DNA of 64,000 nt, taken from assembly GCA_947494445.1 (NCBI GenBank), contig CANLVD010000002.1, positions 186,001-250,000 of the forward strand. Reading direction: 5' to 3'. This DNA is from an uncultured Paracoccaceae bacterium. GTDB lineage: Bacteria; Pseudomonadota; Alphaproteobacteria; Rhodobacterales; Rhodobacteraceae. This document shows, piece after piece, positions 52,610 through 60,337 of the stretch. The notes under the pieces were generated by a model, which saw only the letters and a list, made by a program, of their open reading frames with translations, was not told where the DNA came from and made no database searches. Both the position numbers and the translations under genes were made by a program. Position 1 is the first letter of the stretch. Each line of letters opens with the position of its first letter.

Positions 52610-53926
52610 ATGACCTGGAGCGATCAGACCTATTCTGGCTGGGGCCGAGCACTTAGCGCAGAAGGTGCCTTGGCGCGTCCCGAACGGATGGCCAGCCTGG
52701 ACAGGCTTTGCGCTGATGGTGCGGCACCTGCAATTGGTGCACGGCGGTCTTACGGGGATGCCTGTCTGAATTCAGGCGGTCGCGCAATCGACATGACAAG
52801 GTTGGACCGGTTCCTTGGGTTTGATGCGAATACAGGTGCTCTCAGGGTCGAAGCGGGCGCATCACTCGCGTCGATTTGTGAGACGTTTCTGCCAAAGGGC
52901 TGGATGCCGACGGTGCTGCCGGGATCCGGCTTCGTGACCGTAGGCGGTGCGATTGCCAACGACGTGCATGGCAAGAACCATCACGAGAAGGGCAGTTTCG
53001 GGCAGCATGTGACGTCTTTGCGTCTGCGCACACCGGACGGCAAACGGCATGACCTGAAACCAAAGGACAAGCGATTTATAGCGACCTGCGGTGGACTGGG
53101 CCAGACCGGCGTGATCGAGGATGCAACGATCTCCCTGATGCAGGCACCTTCTCAATGGCTGGATGTGTCTGAACGTCGGATGCCCGGGCTGGACGCGTTT
53201 CTGGATGCATTTGATGAAAGCGACTCAAGCTTTTCGGTCGGGTGGATCAATGCGCTTGCCTATGGCACGGCGCGGGGACGCGGGATCTTCGAAGAGGCGG
53301 AATTCTCGGCCTCGAACGACCCGGCACCGGATGCCAAAACACGGGGGGTGCCGTTTGAGGCCCCCGGCTTTTTGCTGTCTCCGACCCCGGTCAAACTGTT
53401 CAATGCGGCCTATTTCAACCGCGTGCCTGCGGGCGGTCGCACCAGACTGCGGGATTGGCGGTCTTTCTTCTGCCCGCTTGATGGGTTGCTTGCCTGGAAC
53501 AGGCTTTATGGAAAATCAGGATTTCACCAGTTTCAGGCAGTTCTGCCCTTCGATGCCGCGCGTGAGACCTTGAACGAGATGCTGGAACTTGTGGCCGATA
53601 CGGAATGCGCCTCCCCTCTTGCAGTGCTCAAGAAAATGGGGGCTGGACGGGCCGGTTTGATGTCCTTCCCGATGGAGGGCTACACGCTGGCACTCGATCT
53701 TCCTAACCGCGATGATGTCTTGATCACGCTGCGGCGGCTGACGGACATGACGCTGGATGCTGGCGGGCGCGTCTATCTAGCCAAGGACAGCTCGGCTGCT
53801 CCCAGTGATATGAGGCCCATGTATCCTGAGCTGTCGAAGTTTCGCAAGATCGCAGATTCCTGCGATCCACACTGCCATCTTGAGACCGATCTGACACGCC
53901 GGCTTGCGTTGCGGAGGGGGTCATGA
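52610..53926 (+). CDS. DprE1-like FAD-dependent oxidoreductase
   Basis: 438 residues. An N-terminal FAD_binding_4 domain (GARRSYGDACLNSGGRAIDM, then GSGFVTVGGAIANDVHGKNH) and the ALO-type C-terminal domain match DprE1. DprE1 oxidises decaprenyl-phosphoryl-ribose at C2 during arabinose-donor synthesis. The DprE1 lysine is kept in VYLAKDSS (about residue 387). At the position of mycobacterial Cys387 the sequence reads YTLALDLP, with Ala. AAGAGG precedes the ATG. It overlaps the SDR gene by four bases, as DprE1 and DprE2 are paired in mycobacteria. Confidence 0.82.
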   Translation: MTWSDQTYSGWGRALSAEGALARPERMASLDRLCADGAAPAIGARRSYGDACLNSGGRAIDMTRLDRFLGFDANTGALRVEAGASLASICETFLPKGWMPTVLPGSGFVTVGGAIANDVHGKNHHEKGSFGQHVTSLRLRTPDGKRHDLKPKDKRFIATCGGLGQTGVIEDATISLMQAPSQWLDVSERRMPGLDAFLDAFDESDSSFSVGWINALAYGTARGRGIFEEAEFSASNDPAPDAKTRGVPFEAPGFLLSPTPVKLFNAAYFNRVPAGGRTRLRDWRSFFCPLDGLLAWNRLYGKSGFHQFQAVLPFDAARETLNEMLELVADTECASPLAVLKKMGAGRAGLMSFPMEGYTLALDLPNRDDVLITLRRLTDMTLDAGGRVYLAKDSSAAPSDMRPMYPELSKFRKIADSCDPHCHLETDLTRRLALRRGS

Positions 53927-54660
53927 CCCAGACCTGGCTGATCATCGGTGCAAGTTCTGCCATGGCGCGGGCATTTGCGCGAAGGCAGGCAACCAAGGGC
54001 CATTCGATCGTGTTGGCTGGACGGGATGTCGACGATCTGACGGCCATGTCCAACGATCTTTCCGCCCGCGGCGCTGATGCGACTGAAATCATCACGCTTG
54101 ATCTTGAGACATTGGCAGGCCGGGATGAAATCCTTGCCCGCGCGCAGTCGGGTGAAGGCATCTTGAATGTGGCCCTTTTTGCAGGCGCCATGCCACCTCA
54201 GACAGATGTCGAACAGAACCCGGACCTGATGGAGCGTGTGACTTCGGTCAATTACAGTGGCCCGGCCAAGATCCTGCTGGATCTGGCCACTGTGCTTGAG
54301 GCAAACGGCGCCGGATCCGTGGTGATCGTCGGTTCTGTCGCCGGCGATCGTGGGCGTCTGTCAAATTACGCTTACGGTTCCGCCAAGGCCGGGATGCATG
54401 CGTTTGCTGCCGGCCTGCGCAACAGACTTGGCCGCAGCGGTGTCAATGTTCTGACTGTAAAGCCCGGTTTTGTGGACACCGAGATGACATACGGACTGGA
54501 CGGTATGTTTCTGGTCAGCTCTCCCGATGCGGTTGCAAAAGACATCGACAAAGCCCTGCGCAAGGGCTGGTCGGTGCTTTATACACCATGGTTCTGGATG
54601 CTGATCATGACCATCATCCGGCTTGTACCCGAACGTATTTTCCGGAAGCTGTCGATCTGA
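53923..54660 (+). CDS. DprE2-like short-chain dehydrogenase/reductase
   Basis: 245 residues. The NAD(P)-binding motif is IIGASSAMARAFARR and the catalytic Tyr-x3-Lys sits in YAYGSAKAGMHAF (about 146-158), with Ser in VIVGSVAGDRG. A hydrophobic C-terminal segment (about 222-240) may anchor it to the membrane. DprE2 reduces the keto intermediate made by DprE1 to the arabinose form. The coupled position after a DprE1-like gene makes this the best assignment; SDR sequence alone would not decide. Confidence 0.78.
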   Translation: MTQTWLIIGASSAMARAFARRQATKGHSIVLAGRDVDDLTAMSNDLSARGADATEIITLDLETLAGRDEILARAQSGEGILNVALFAGAMPPQTDVEQNPDLMERVTSVNYSGPAKILLDLATVLEANGAGSVVIVGSVAGDRGRLSNYAYGSAKAGMHAFAAGLRNRLGRSGVNVLTVKPGFVDTEMTYGLDGMFLVSSPDAVAKDIDKALRKGWSVLYTPWFWMLIMTIIRLVPERIFRKLSI

Positions 54661-54681
54661 CGTTGTTAACCTTAACGTCAG
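54657..54681. other. Hairpin spanning both stop codons of convergent genes
   Basis: CTGACGTT (54657-54664) and AACGTCAG (54674-54681) are exact inverted copies with a nine-base loop. The stem contains the stop codons of the SDR gene (54658-54660) and of the HAD-UbiA gene (54678-54680). It could end transcription in both directions, though no T-run is present. Confidence 0.5.
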
Positions 54682-56099
54682 ATTAACCCAGTGGCCGCCA
54701 CGATCCCGGCAAGGCTGCCAAAGGCAAGTATCAGAGATATCTTATCGGTCAGCGCAAAAAGGATCGGGTCAAAACTCTGACCGCCCGTGTAACCGGTTGA
54801 GATCATCCTGTAGAGCCACAGGGCAAGGCTTACAGTCACTGCCCGCAGAATCCAGAGATGGTCATAAAGCTGGTTTGCGGTCGCGCTGAAGCTGTATCCC
54901 AAAAAGATCAGACAGGCAGCCGTCGCCCCCAAAGCAGACATATTGAGCATATCTGAACGGTCCGCCCGTGCATATGCGCGGCCCGGCAGCCGGTTTTCAT
55001 GCTTTGCACGGGCAAGCTCCGTCAGGCGTTTCACGCAGGCCAACGTCAGAAACACAGGAAACACGAAGGCCAGCAACCATCCTGTGAAGGCAACACCACC
55101 CGCGACCGCACCGGCATATACACGCAAGGCATAGAGCGCACCAAGGGTCGTGACATCGACCCAGCGCAAGCGTTTTAGGATCAGTGAATATGCCAGAGTG
55201 AGCACAAGGTAGACTGAGATCACCAACAGCATCCGCGGCCCAATAGCTGCCGCTAACGTCAAGGAAAAGATTGCAAGCAATCCCGATGCCGCCATTCCGA
55301 TCCTGATCGGCACGGCTCCGCTGGCGAACGGCCGGTTGCATTTGGTCTCATGCAGCCTGTCAGCATCCAGATCGAGCAGATCATTGACCACATAGATGGC
55401 TGATGCTGCTGCCGAGAACGCCACGATGCCCAGCACGACACCCAGCACCGAGAGCAGATCAACCTGCTGCGCGGCGATGATCGGCAGAAACAGCAAAATG
55501 TTCTTGATCCACTGATGCCCGCGCAATCCGCGCACAAGGTCACGGTTGCGCCACCGGGTGCCAACGGGCTCAATTTCAACCCCCTTGGTCTTTGCTGTGG
55601 TTGTCAGATTGGCACCGGGGCGTACAGCATATGCGCGATGGGCTGCCTGCCAGACCGGAATGTCCTGATGACTGTCGCCGACATAGTCGAACCCCTTCTC
55701 ACCAAACTGGTCGGTCAGGGCCTTGGCCTTGTTGGCTCCCACCATGTTGAGTCCAGGCCGGGTGTTCAGATGCGCGCCTTCAAGGCCCAAACGCTGAGAC
55801 AGTGCAGTAACCACACGCTCGGTCGCGCCCGACGCCAGGACAACCTCGCGCCCCTCATCCCTGGCGGTCTGGATCAGAGCGGTGACCCCCTCCATCAACG
55901 GCAGACGCTCGACCACGGGCATGCCCAGATCATCAAGGCGTTGCTTCAGGGCCACCCGATCCGTGAAGGCAAGGGGAATGGCTTTGAGCGTGGACCAAGG
56001 CGCTTTCGACAGGCCCGACCAGAACGCCTCCAGCAAAGTGTCCGTCTTGATCAGGCTCTGGTCGAGATCGACCGCGAGCGCCTTTGGCGCGTCACTCAT
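54678..56099 (-). CDS. HAD hydrolase-UbiA prenyltransferase fusion, putative polyprenyl-phosphate phosphoribosyltransferase
   Basis: 473 residues. The N-terminal HAD domain (about 1-190) has the nucleophile pair Asp11 and Asp13 in LAVDLDQSLIKTD, SGATERVV and YVGDSHQDIPVW. The C-terminal UbiA part has about eight helices, with the metal-diphosphate motif NDLLDLDADRLHETKCNRP (about residues 239-257). That motif resembles mycobacterial Rv3806c, which transfers phosphoribose to decaprenyl phosphate. The HAD domain could supply the missing 5'-phosphatase step. It converges with the DprE1/DprE2-like genes and overlaps the lytic transglycosylase gene by four bases. Confidence 0.8.
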   Translation of the reverse strand: MSDAPKALAVDLDQSLIKTDTLLEAFWSGLSKAPWSTLKAIPLAFTDRVALKQRLDDLGMPVVERLPLMEGVTALIQTARDEGREVVLASGATERVVTALSQRLGLEGAHLNTRPGLNMVGANKAKALTDQFGEKGFDYVGDSHQDIPVWQAAHRAYAVRPGANLTTTAKTKGVEIEPVGTRWRNRDLVRGLRGHQWIKNILLFLPIIAAQQVDLLSVLGVVLGIVAFSAAASAIYVVNDLLDLDADRLHETKCNRPFASGAVPIRIGMAASGLLAIFSLTLAAAIGPRMLLVISVYLVLTLAYSLILKRLRWVDVTTLGALYALRVYAGAVAGGVAFTGWLLAFVFPVFLTLACVKRLTELARAKHENRLPGRAYARADRSDMLNMSALGATAACLIFLGYSFSATANQLYDHLWILRAVTVSLALWLYRMISTGYTGGQSFDPILFALTDKISLILAFGSLAGIVAATGLI

Positions 56100-56932
56100 C
56101 TTCCAGCCACCGTCAGAGTGTTGAAGATGCAGCCATCAGAAAACTTGACCGGGGGTTGCAGGCAGAGCATCCGGGCGATGTTCCATGCAGCCACAACTTT
56201 AGGGACATAGGCGCGTGTTTCGGCATAAGGGGGAATGCCACCATTCTTGGCCACGGCCCCCTCGCCTGCGTTGTATCCCGCTAGCGCCAGCAGCGGATCG
56301 CCTTTGAATTCCTCTGCCAACCAGGCGAGGTATTCAGCGCCACCTGCTATGGACTGTGCGGGATCTTCACGATCTGTGACACCAAAACGGGCGGCTGTTG
56401 GCGCCATGAGTTGCATCAGGCCAACTGCACCGGCCGGGCTCTTCGCCGTTGATACGCCCGCAGACTCAACTGCCATGACCGCCAGAACCATGGCGGGGGA
56501 AACCGCGTGACCTGCTGCACTTTTCAGAATGTCGTGCCCGTGTTGCTTTGCCATCGCTTCCATCCGTGCGCGTCCCGGCGACAATGCTTCGGCGTCCGAT
56601 GGGTTCTGCTGCAGCACTGCAACTGCCTGATTGAGCCGCGACGGGCTTGCATCTTTCACGCCGATGCCAAGCTTGGACCAAAACCATTCAGCCGTTTGGG
56701 ACCCTGAAGGCCGGGTCGTCGTCGGCTTGGCTTTAGGCTGCCCATCGATTGAGACGCTGTGACCGAGGATCGGTTTCTCGGGCTCCTGCGGCTGAATATG
56801 GATCGTGATCATCTTTCCGGGCTTTGCCGCACCGGGCGTGATCCGCTTGAACGCCGTACCCTCAGCCAACACGCTGCTGGCCAAAACGCCCAGACAGATC
56901 GCAAAAGCGCATCCACGGTTAAAATTCTTCAT
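56096..56932 (-). CDS. Lytic transglycosylase (SLT-type, Slt70 C-terminal fold)
   Basis: 278 residues from the ATG at 56932. Signal peptide about 1-23 (ending SVLA). The catalytic Glu156 lies in MAVESAGVSTAKSP, with GAVGLMQLMAPTAARFG and LALAGYNAGEGAV completing the SLT fold. It cleaves peptidoglycan to make 1,6-anhydro ends in the periplasm. The N-terminal 90 residues are a low-complexity Pro/Thr/Lys linker. Its overlap with the HAD-UbiA gene (ATGA at 56096-56099) places it in the same operon. Confidence 0.9.
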   Translation of the reverse strand: MKNFNRGCAFAICLGVLASSVLAEGTAFKRITPGAAKPGKMITIHIQPQEPEKPILGHSVSIDGQPKAKPTTTRPSGSQTAEWFWSKLGIGVKDASPSRLNQAVAVLQQNPSDAEALSPGRARMEAMAKQHGHDILKSAAGHAVSPAMVLAVMAVESAGVSTAKSPAGAVGLMQLMAPTAARFGVTDREDPAQSIAGGAEYLAWLAEEFKGDPLLALAGYNAGEGAVAKNGGIPPYAETRAYVPKVVAAWNIARMLCLQPPVKFSDGCIFNTLTVAGR

Positions 56933-57329
56933 GCCAGCCTGCTCGGTTTGATTTTGGCTTGATTCTAACAAACCCCGAAAATGAAACAAGGAACATGGGC
57001 GATTCTCGTGTTTTTGGCTGCTTTGGCCCGCAAACCTGCCTTGATTTGCATCGAATTGATGTGTTCATACAGTTTTATCATTCGTTATCTATCTGTTTAA
57101 TATACGAATTTCTGAAATCGCATGATTTTTTTTGCTGAGATTTGTTTCAGCCCGATACCTGTCCAATTGTTGCCCGAATTAAACTGTGTATTGAGGATGT
57201 TCGCTGGATACGAGGCAAGCTTCCAAGGCCGCGACAATTGAACGGGACGCCAGGTGGCACCGTTCAGGGCCAAAGAGTTTGATATCTGGGGTGACACTGA
57301 AACCAAAGTGTTCCGTTGGAGGGAAACTG
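56933..57329. other. AT-rich gene-free region upstream of the Tad pilin gene
   Basis: About 400 bases with no convincing gene. The middle (57060-57140) is AT-rich and contains ATTCGT and ACGAAT 18 bases apart. This region probably carries the divergent promoters of the transglycosylase and pilin genes; a ribosome site GGAGGGAAA lies just before 57330. Confidence 0.5.
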
Positions 57330-57524
57330 ATGAAACTGTTTAAACTGAACAAGACTTTCGTTGCAGACGAAGAAGGCGCTGTAACTGTAGACTGGGTTGT
57401 GCTGACTGCTGCCCTGGTTGGTATCGCAATTGCCGTTCTCGCCATCATCCGTGGCGGCCTGAACACAGCTGCTTCCGACATCAACACCGCTCTGGGTGAA
57501 GCAATCGACCAAGCCACGTCTTAA
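57330..57524 (+). CDS. flp: Flp/Fap-type Tad pilin (first copy)
   Basis: 64 residues. A 16-residue basic leader ending DEEG is followed by AVTVDWVVLTAALVGIA, the prepilin site and hydrophobic helix. In classical Flp pilins the sequence after the cleaved Gly is XXXXEY; here it is AVTVDW, so the acidic residue at +5 is Asp and the aromatic at +6 is Trp. The mature form would be 48 residues. GGAGGGAAA precedes the ATG. It is the main pilus subunit of the Tad locus and is followed by a terminator-like hairpin, which lets it be made in excess. Confidence 0.85.
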   Translation: MKLFKLNKTFVADEEGAVTVDWVVLTAALVGIAIAVLAIIRGGLNTAASDINTALGEAIDQATS

Positions 57525-57533
57525 TGGCTTCTT

Positions 57534-57565
57534 GCGGCTCTCCCACCGGGGGAGCCGCTTCTTTT
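57534..57565 (+). terminator. Hairpin between the two pilin genes
   Basis: GCGGCTCTCCC (57534-57544) pairs with GGGGGAGCCGC (57548-57558), 11 base pairs with one G-U, followed by TTCTTTT. Likely a partial terminator giving more of the first pilin message than of the assembly genes. Confidence 0.75.
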
Positions 57566-57631
57566 ATCTGTCCGGTGTGTTTTTGTGCTTGTGCGGAACC
57601 GGACCACAGTACCCCCGCTGAAAGTGACGTT

Positions 57632-57826
57632 ATGCGTTTCATCTGCACAAAAACTGTTAAGAAATTTCTGTTACTGGACGACGAAGGTGCAGTGACGGTT
57701 GACTGGGTTGTCCTGACAGCCGCTGTGGTTGTTCTTGCGGCTCTGGTCCTGCCGGTCATCATTCCTGGCATCAATGCTGGAGCGTCCGTGATCGATCAGA
57801 ATGTAAGACTTGCGACACAATTCTGA
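57632..57826 (+). CDS. Second Tad pilin-like or pseudopilin gene
   Basis: 64 residues, the same length as the first pilin. The leader (19 residues, ending DDEG) is basic, and the segment AVTVDWVVLTAAVVVLAAL repeats the first pilin motif almost exactly; the 26-residue end is different. It was probably made by duplication. It could be a minor pilin or a second subunit. It occupies the place where many Tad loci have the prepilin peptidase gene. Confidence 0.78.
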   Translation: MRFICTKTVKKFLLLDDEGAVTVDWVVLTAAVVVLAALVLPVIIPGINAGASVIDQNVRLATQF

Positions 57827-57932
57827 ACAATCTCAACTAAGCTGGCATTGATCACCCGGTCCTGGTGACCTACTATTTGCCGTTGCACGGCATGCGTCGT
57901 GCAAGAACATAAACGAACGAAGGGCCATCTTC

Positions 57933-58769
57933 ATGCGCTTGGTTTTCTCGCTGGTTTTCATTTTGGGAATCGGAATCGCTGGTTTTGCCGTTTACATGGC
58001 GATGCAGCACATGGACAACCTGAGCCGGGAGAATGCTGCCCTTAAAATCCGTGCATCCAAAGTCGTGGATATGGGCGATGTGATCGTCGCCGCGAAAGAG
58101 GTGCGTTATGGCGTGCCCCTGAAGCGCGAGCACGTGAAAGTCATCAAATTCCCCAAAACCGCCGTTCCCAAGACAGCTTTCACGTCGATGGACGACCTTT
58201 TTGGCGATGAGAATACGCCTCCCCGCGCAGTATTGCGGACGATGGAGCCCGATGAACTGGTGCTGGCCACCAAAGTGACCCGGTTCGGTCAGGATGCAGG
58301 TGTTGCGTCCCGTCTGAACTCAGGCATGCGTGCTTTTACCATTCAGGTTGACGTGACCACAGGCGTTTCAGGCTTCCTGAACCCGGGTGACCGGGTGGAT
58401 GTCTACTGGACTGGCGCAATCAATGATCGCGGACAGCAGGGATCCAAGCTGATCCTTGAAAACGTTGAACTGATCGCGGTTGACCAGATCTCTGACAGCG
58501 ATGCGCGTCGCCCAGTTGTGGCGCGCACAATTACCGTTGAAGTGACGCCAAGCGTGGTTGCCGTGCTCGCCACTGGCCAGTCCACCGGTCGCTTGTCCCT
58601 GTCCTTGCGCGGTGTGGAAGAAGAGACGACTTTTGGTCCACTTGAGATCACTCAGCGCGAAATCCTGGGCATTCAGGAGGCCACTGAAAAGGTCGAAGAG
58701 CAGAAGTGTTTCACCTATGAGCGTCGTGGTGGTGACCGCGTGGCCATCGAAATTCCCTGCAGCAACTGA
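57933..58769 (+). CDS. cpaB: Tad pilus assembly protein CpaB/RcpC
   Basis: 278 residues. An N-terminal anchor (about 1-22) leads to an SAF domain (about 48-115: VIVAAKEVRYGVPLKREHV, then PPRAVLRTMEPDELVLATKV). The CpaB region with VDVTTGVSGFLNPGDRVDVYW follows. It is a periplasmic protein thought to stabilise the secretin and to bind glycan. Starts 107 bases after the second pilin gene. Two cysteines near the end (KCFTYERRG and IPCSN) may form a disulfide. Confidence 0.92.
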   Translation: MRLVFSLVFILGIGIAGFAVYMAMQHMDNLSRENAALKIRASKVVDMGDVIVAAKEVRYGVPLKREHVKVIKFPKTAVPKTAFTSMDDLFGDENTPPRAVLRTMEPDELVLATKVTRFGQDAGVASRLNSGMRAFTIQVDVTTGVSGFLNPGDRVDVYWTGAINDRGQQGSKLILENVELIAVDQISDSDARRPVVARTITVEVTPSVVAVLATGQSTGRLSLSLRGVEEETTFGPLEITQREILGIQEATEKVEEQKCFTYERRGGDRVAIEIPCSN

Positions 58770-58780
58770 CCCGTCATTTT

Positions 58781-58804
58781 GCTGAATTCCTTCGGAAAAT
58801 CAGC
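58781..58804 (+). other. Hairpin after cpaB, within a 180-base gap before cpaC
   Basis: GCTGAATTCC (58781-58790) pairs imperfectly with GAAAATCAGC (58795-58804) around a TTCG loop, with two mismatches and no clear T-run. The rest of the gap (58805-58949) is AT-rich and may hold a promoter for cpaC. No gene is seen there. Confidence 0.4.
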
Positions 58805-58949
58805 CCACTGTGGCTTATCCACATCAACTATAGCCCTTAACTCACTATTTTATTGAGTTTTTTTGGGTTTACCCTCATTCTCAAGCCAGTAGATGCGGAA
58901 GTGTAAAACCGCACCCCATATATATAGTGGCTTCGAGAGGCAGGATCAC

Positions 58950-60332
58950 ATGAAGTTGAAACAGATGATTCGGGTAGGTCTGCTCGGCCTTGCCGTTTCA
59001 GGAACATTGGCGGCAACAGCCAGCGCACAAAGCGTTCTTCGCGAACTCAATGGTGCGCTTTCGAGCAATATCTCCGTCGCAGTGAACCGCGCGATTGTTA
59101 TGGAAAGCAATCAGCCGTTCTCGGAATTGTCAGTGGCAAATCCGGGCATTGCAGACATCGCAACATTGGGCGAGCGCACGATCTACGTGCTCGGTCGCGC
59201 TCCGGGTCGCACGACCCTGACCATTCTGGGTCCAGATGGCAATCTGATTACCAATGTAGACGTACAGGTCTCGCCAGATCTTGGTGAGTTCAAGGAGCGT
59301 CTTCGAGAGATCCTCCCCCGTGAGCCCATCGAGGTGCGTACCGCCAATGATGGCATTGTGCTGTCCGGTCGCATTTCGGGCTCCCGCAAGGTTGCCCGCG
59401 CCATGGAACTGGCCGAGCGCTACGCACCGGGCCGCGTCACCAACCTTATGGTTGTCGGTGGAACACAGCAGGTCATGCTGAAAGTTCGCTTCGCCGAAAT
59501 GACCCGTTCGGTGGCAAAAGGCCTGACATCCAACTTCGGCATCACTGCACTCGGCTCTGATCTGCAGCTTGCAGGTGGTGGTATCGGTGGCGCAGGTGCC
59601 ATCGGTGGCGGCATTGCTCCGGGTGGCGACAACACTGGCGCGATCGGCCTGAGCTTTGGCTCCGGTGACATCGCGGTCAACATGCTGATTGAGGCTTTGG
59701 AAACCAAGGGTATGGTCCGCACACTGGCCGAACCCAACCTGGTTGCCGTCTCTGGCAGCGCTGCAACCTTCCTTGCAGGTGGTGAGTATCCAATTCCGCT
59801 GGCCAACGACAACTCGGTTGATGTCGAGTTCAAGAAGTTCGGCGTATCACTGGATTTCGTACCAACCGTAATCGACGACGATCTGATCCGCATCGATGTA
59901 CAGACCGAGGTATCACAGCTCGACTCAACCAACGCCGTGACCATCGGCGGGCTGAGCATCAGCGCTTTTGCGACACGTCGAGCCTCTACATCTGTAGAAA
60001 TGCGCGACGGCCAAAGCTTTGCAATCGCAGGACTTTTGCAGGATGACTTCACCGATGGCGTCTCTCAGGTGCCATGGCTGGGCGATGTGCCTATCCTTGG
60101 CGCATTGTTCCGCTCTTCGAACTTCCAGCGTCGTCAGAGCGAACTGGTCATCATCATCACGCCACATCTGGTCACACCGACATCTGGTCAGGCGCTGAGC
60201 ATCCCATCCGACCGGATGCGGATCCCCAACGAGCGTGAATTGTTCCTCTCCGGCAAAGTGATCGGATCGGGAGCAGTAAGTGAAATTGCCCGGCAAGACT
60301 TCCAGGGCGCCTACGGCTACGTGATGGAGTGA
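58950..60332 (+). CDS. cpaC: Tad secretin CpaC/RcpA
   Basis: 460 residues from the ATG at 58950. Signal peptide about 1-26 (ATASA before QSVL). A pilus-assembly N-terminal domain and BON-like part (about 45-185: GRAPGRTTLTILG, AVNRAIVMESNQPFSELS) precede the secretin domain (about 245-420: VSLDFVPTVIDDDLIRIDV). The glycine-rich loop GGGIGGAGAIGGGIAPGGDN (about 209-228) is a probable gate. It forms the outer-membrane channel for the pilus. Confidence 0.94.
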   Translation: MKLKQMIRVGLLGLAVSGTLAATASAQSVLRELNGALSSNISVAVNRAIVMESNQPFSELSVANPGIADIATLGERTIYVLGRAPGRTTLTILGPDGNLITNVDVQVSPDLGEFKERLREILPREPIEVRTANDGIVLSGRISGSRKVARAMELAERYAPGRVTNLMVVGGTQQVMLKVRFAEMTRSVAKGLTSNFGITALGSDLQLAGGGIGGAGAIGGGIAPGGDNTGAIGLSFGSGDIAVNMLIEALETKGMVRTLAEPNLVAVSGSAATFLAGGEYPIPLANDNSVDVEFKKFGVSLDFVPTVIDDDLIRIDVQTEVSQLDSTNAVTIGGLSISAFATRRASTSVEMRDGQSFAIAGLLQDDFTDGVSQVPWLGDVPILGALFRSSNFQRRQSELVIIITPHLVTPTSGQALSIPSDRMRIPNERELFLSGKVIGSGAVSEIARQDFQGAYGYVME

Positions 60333-60337
60333 AGACC

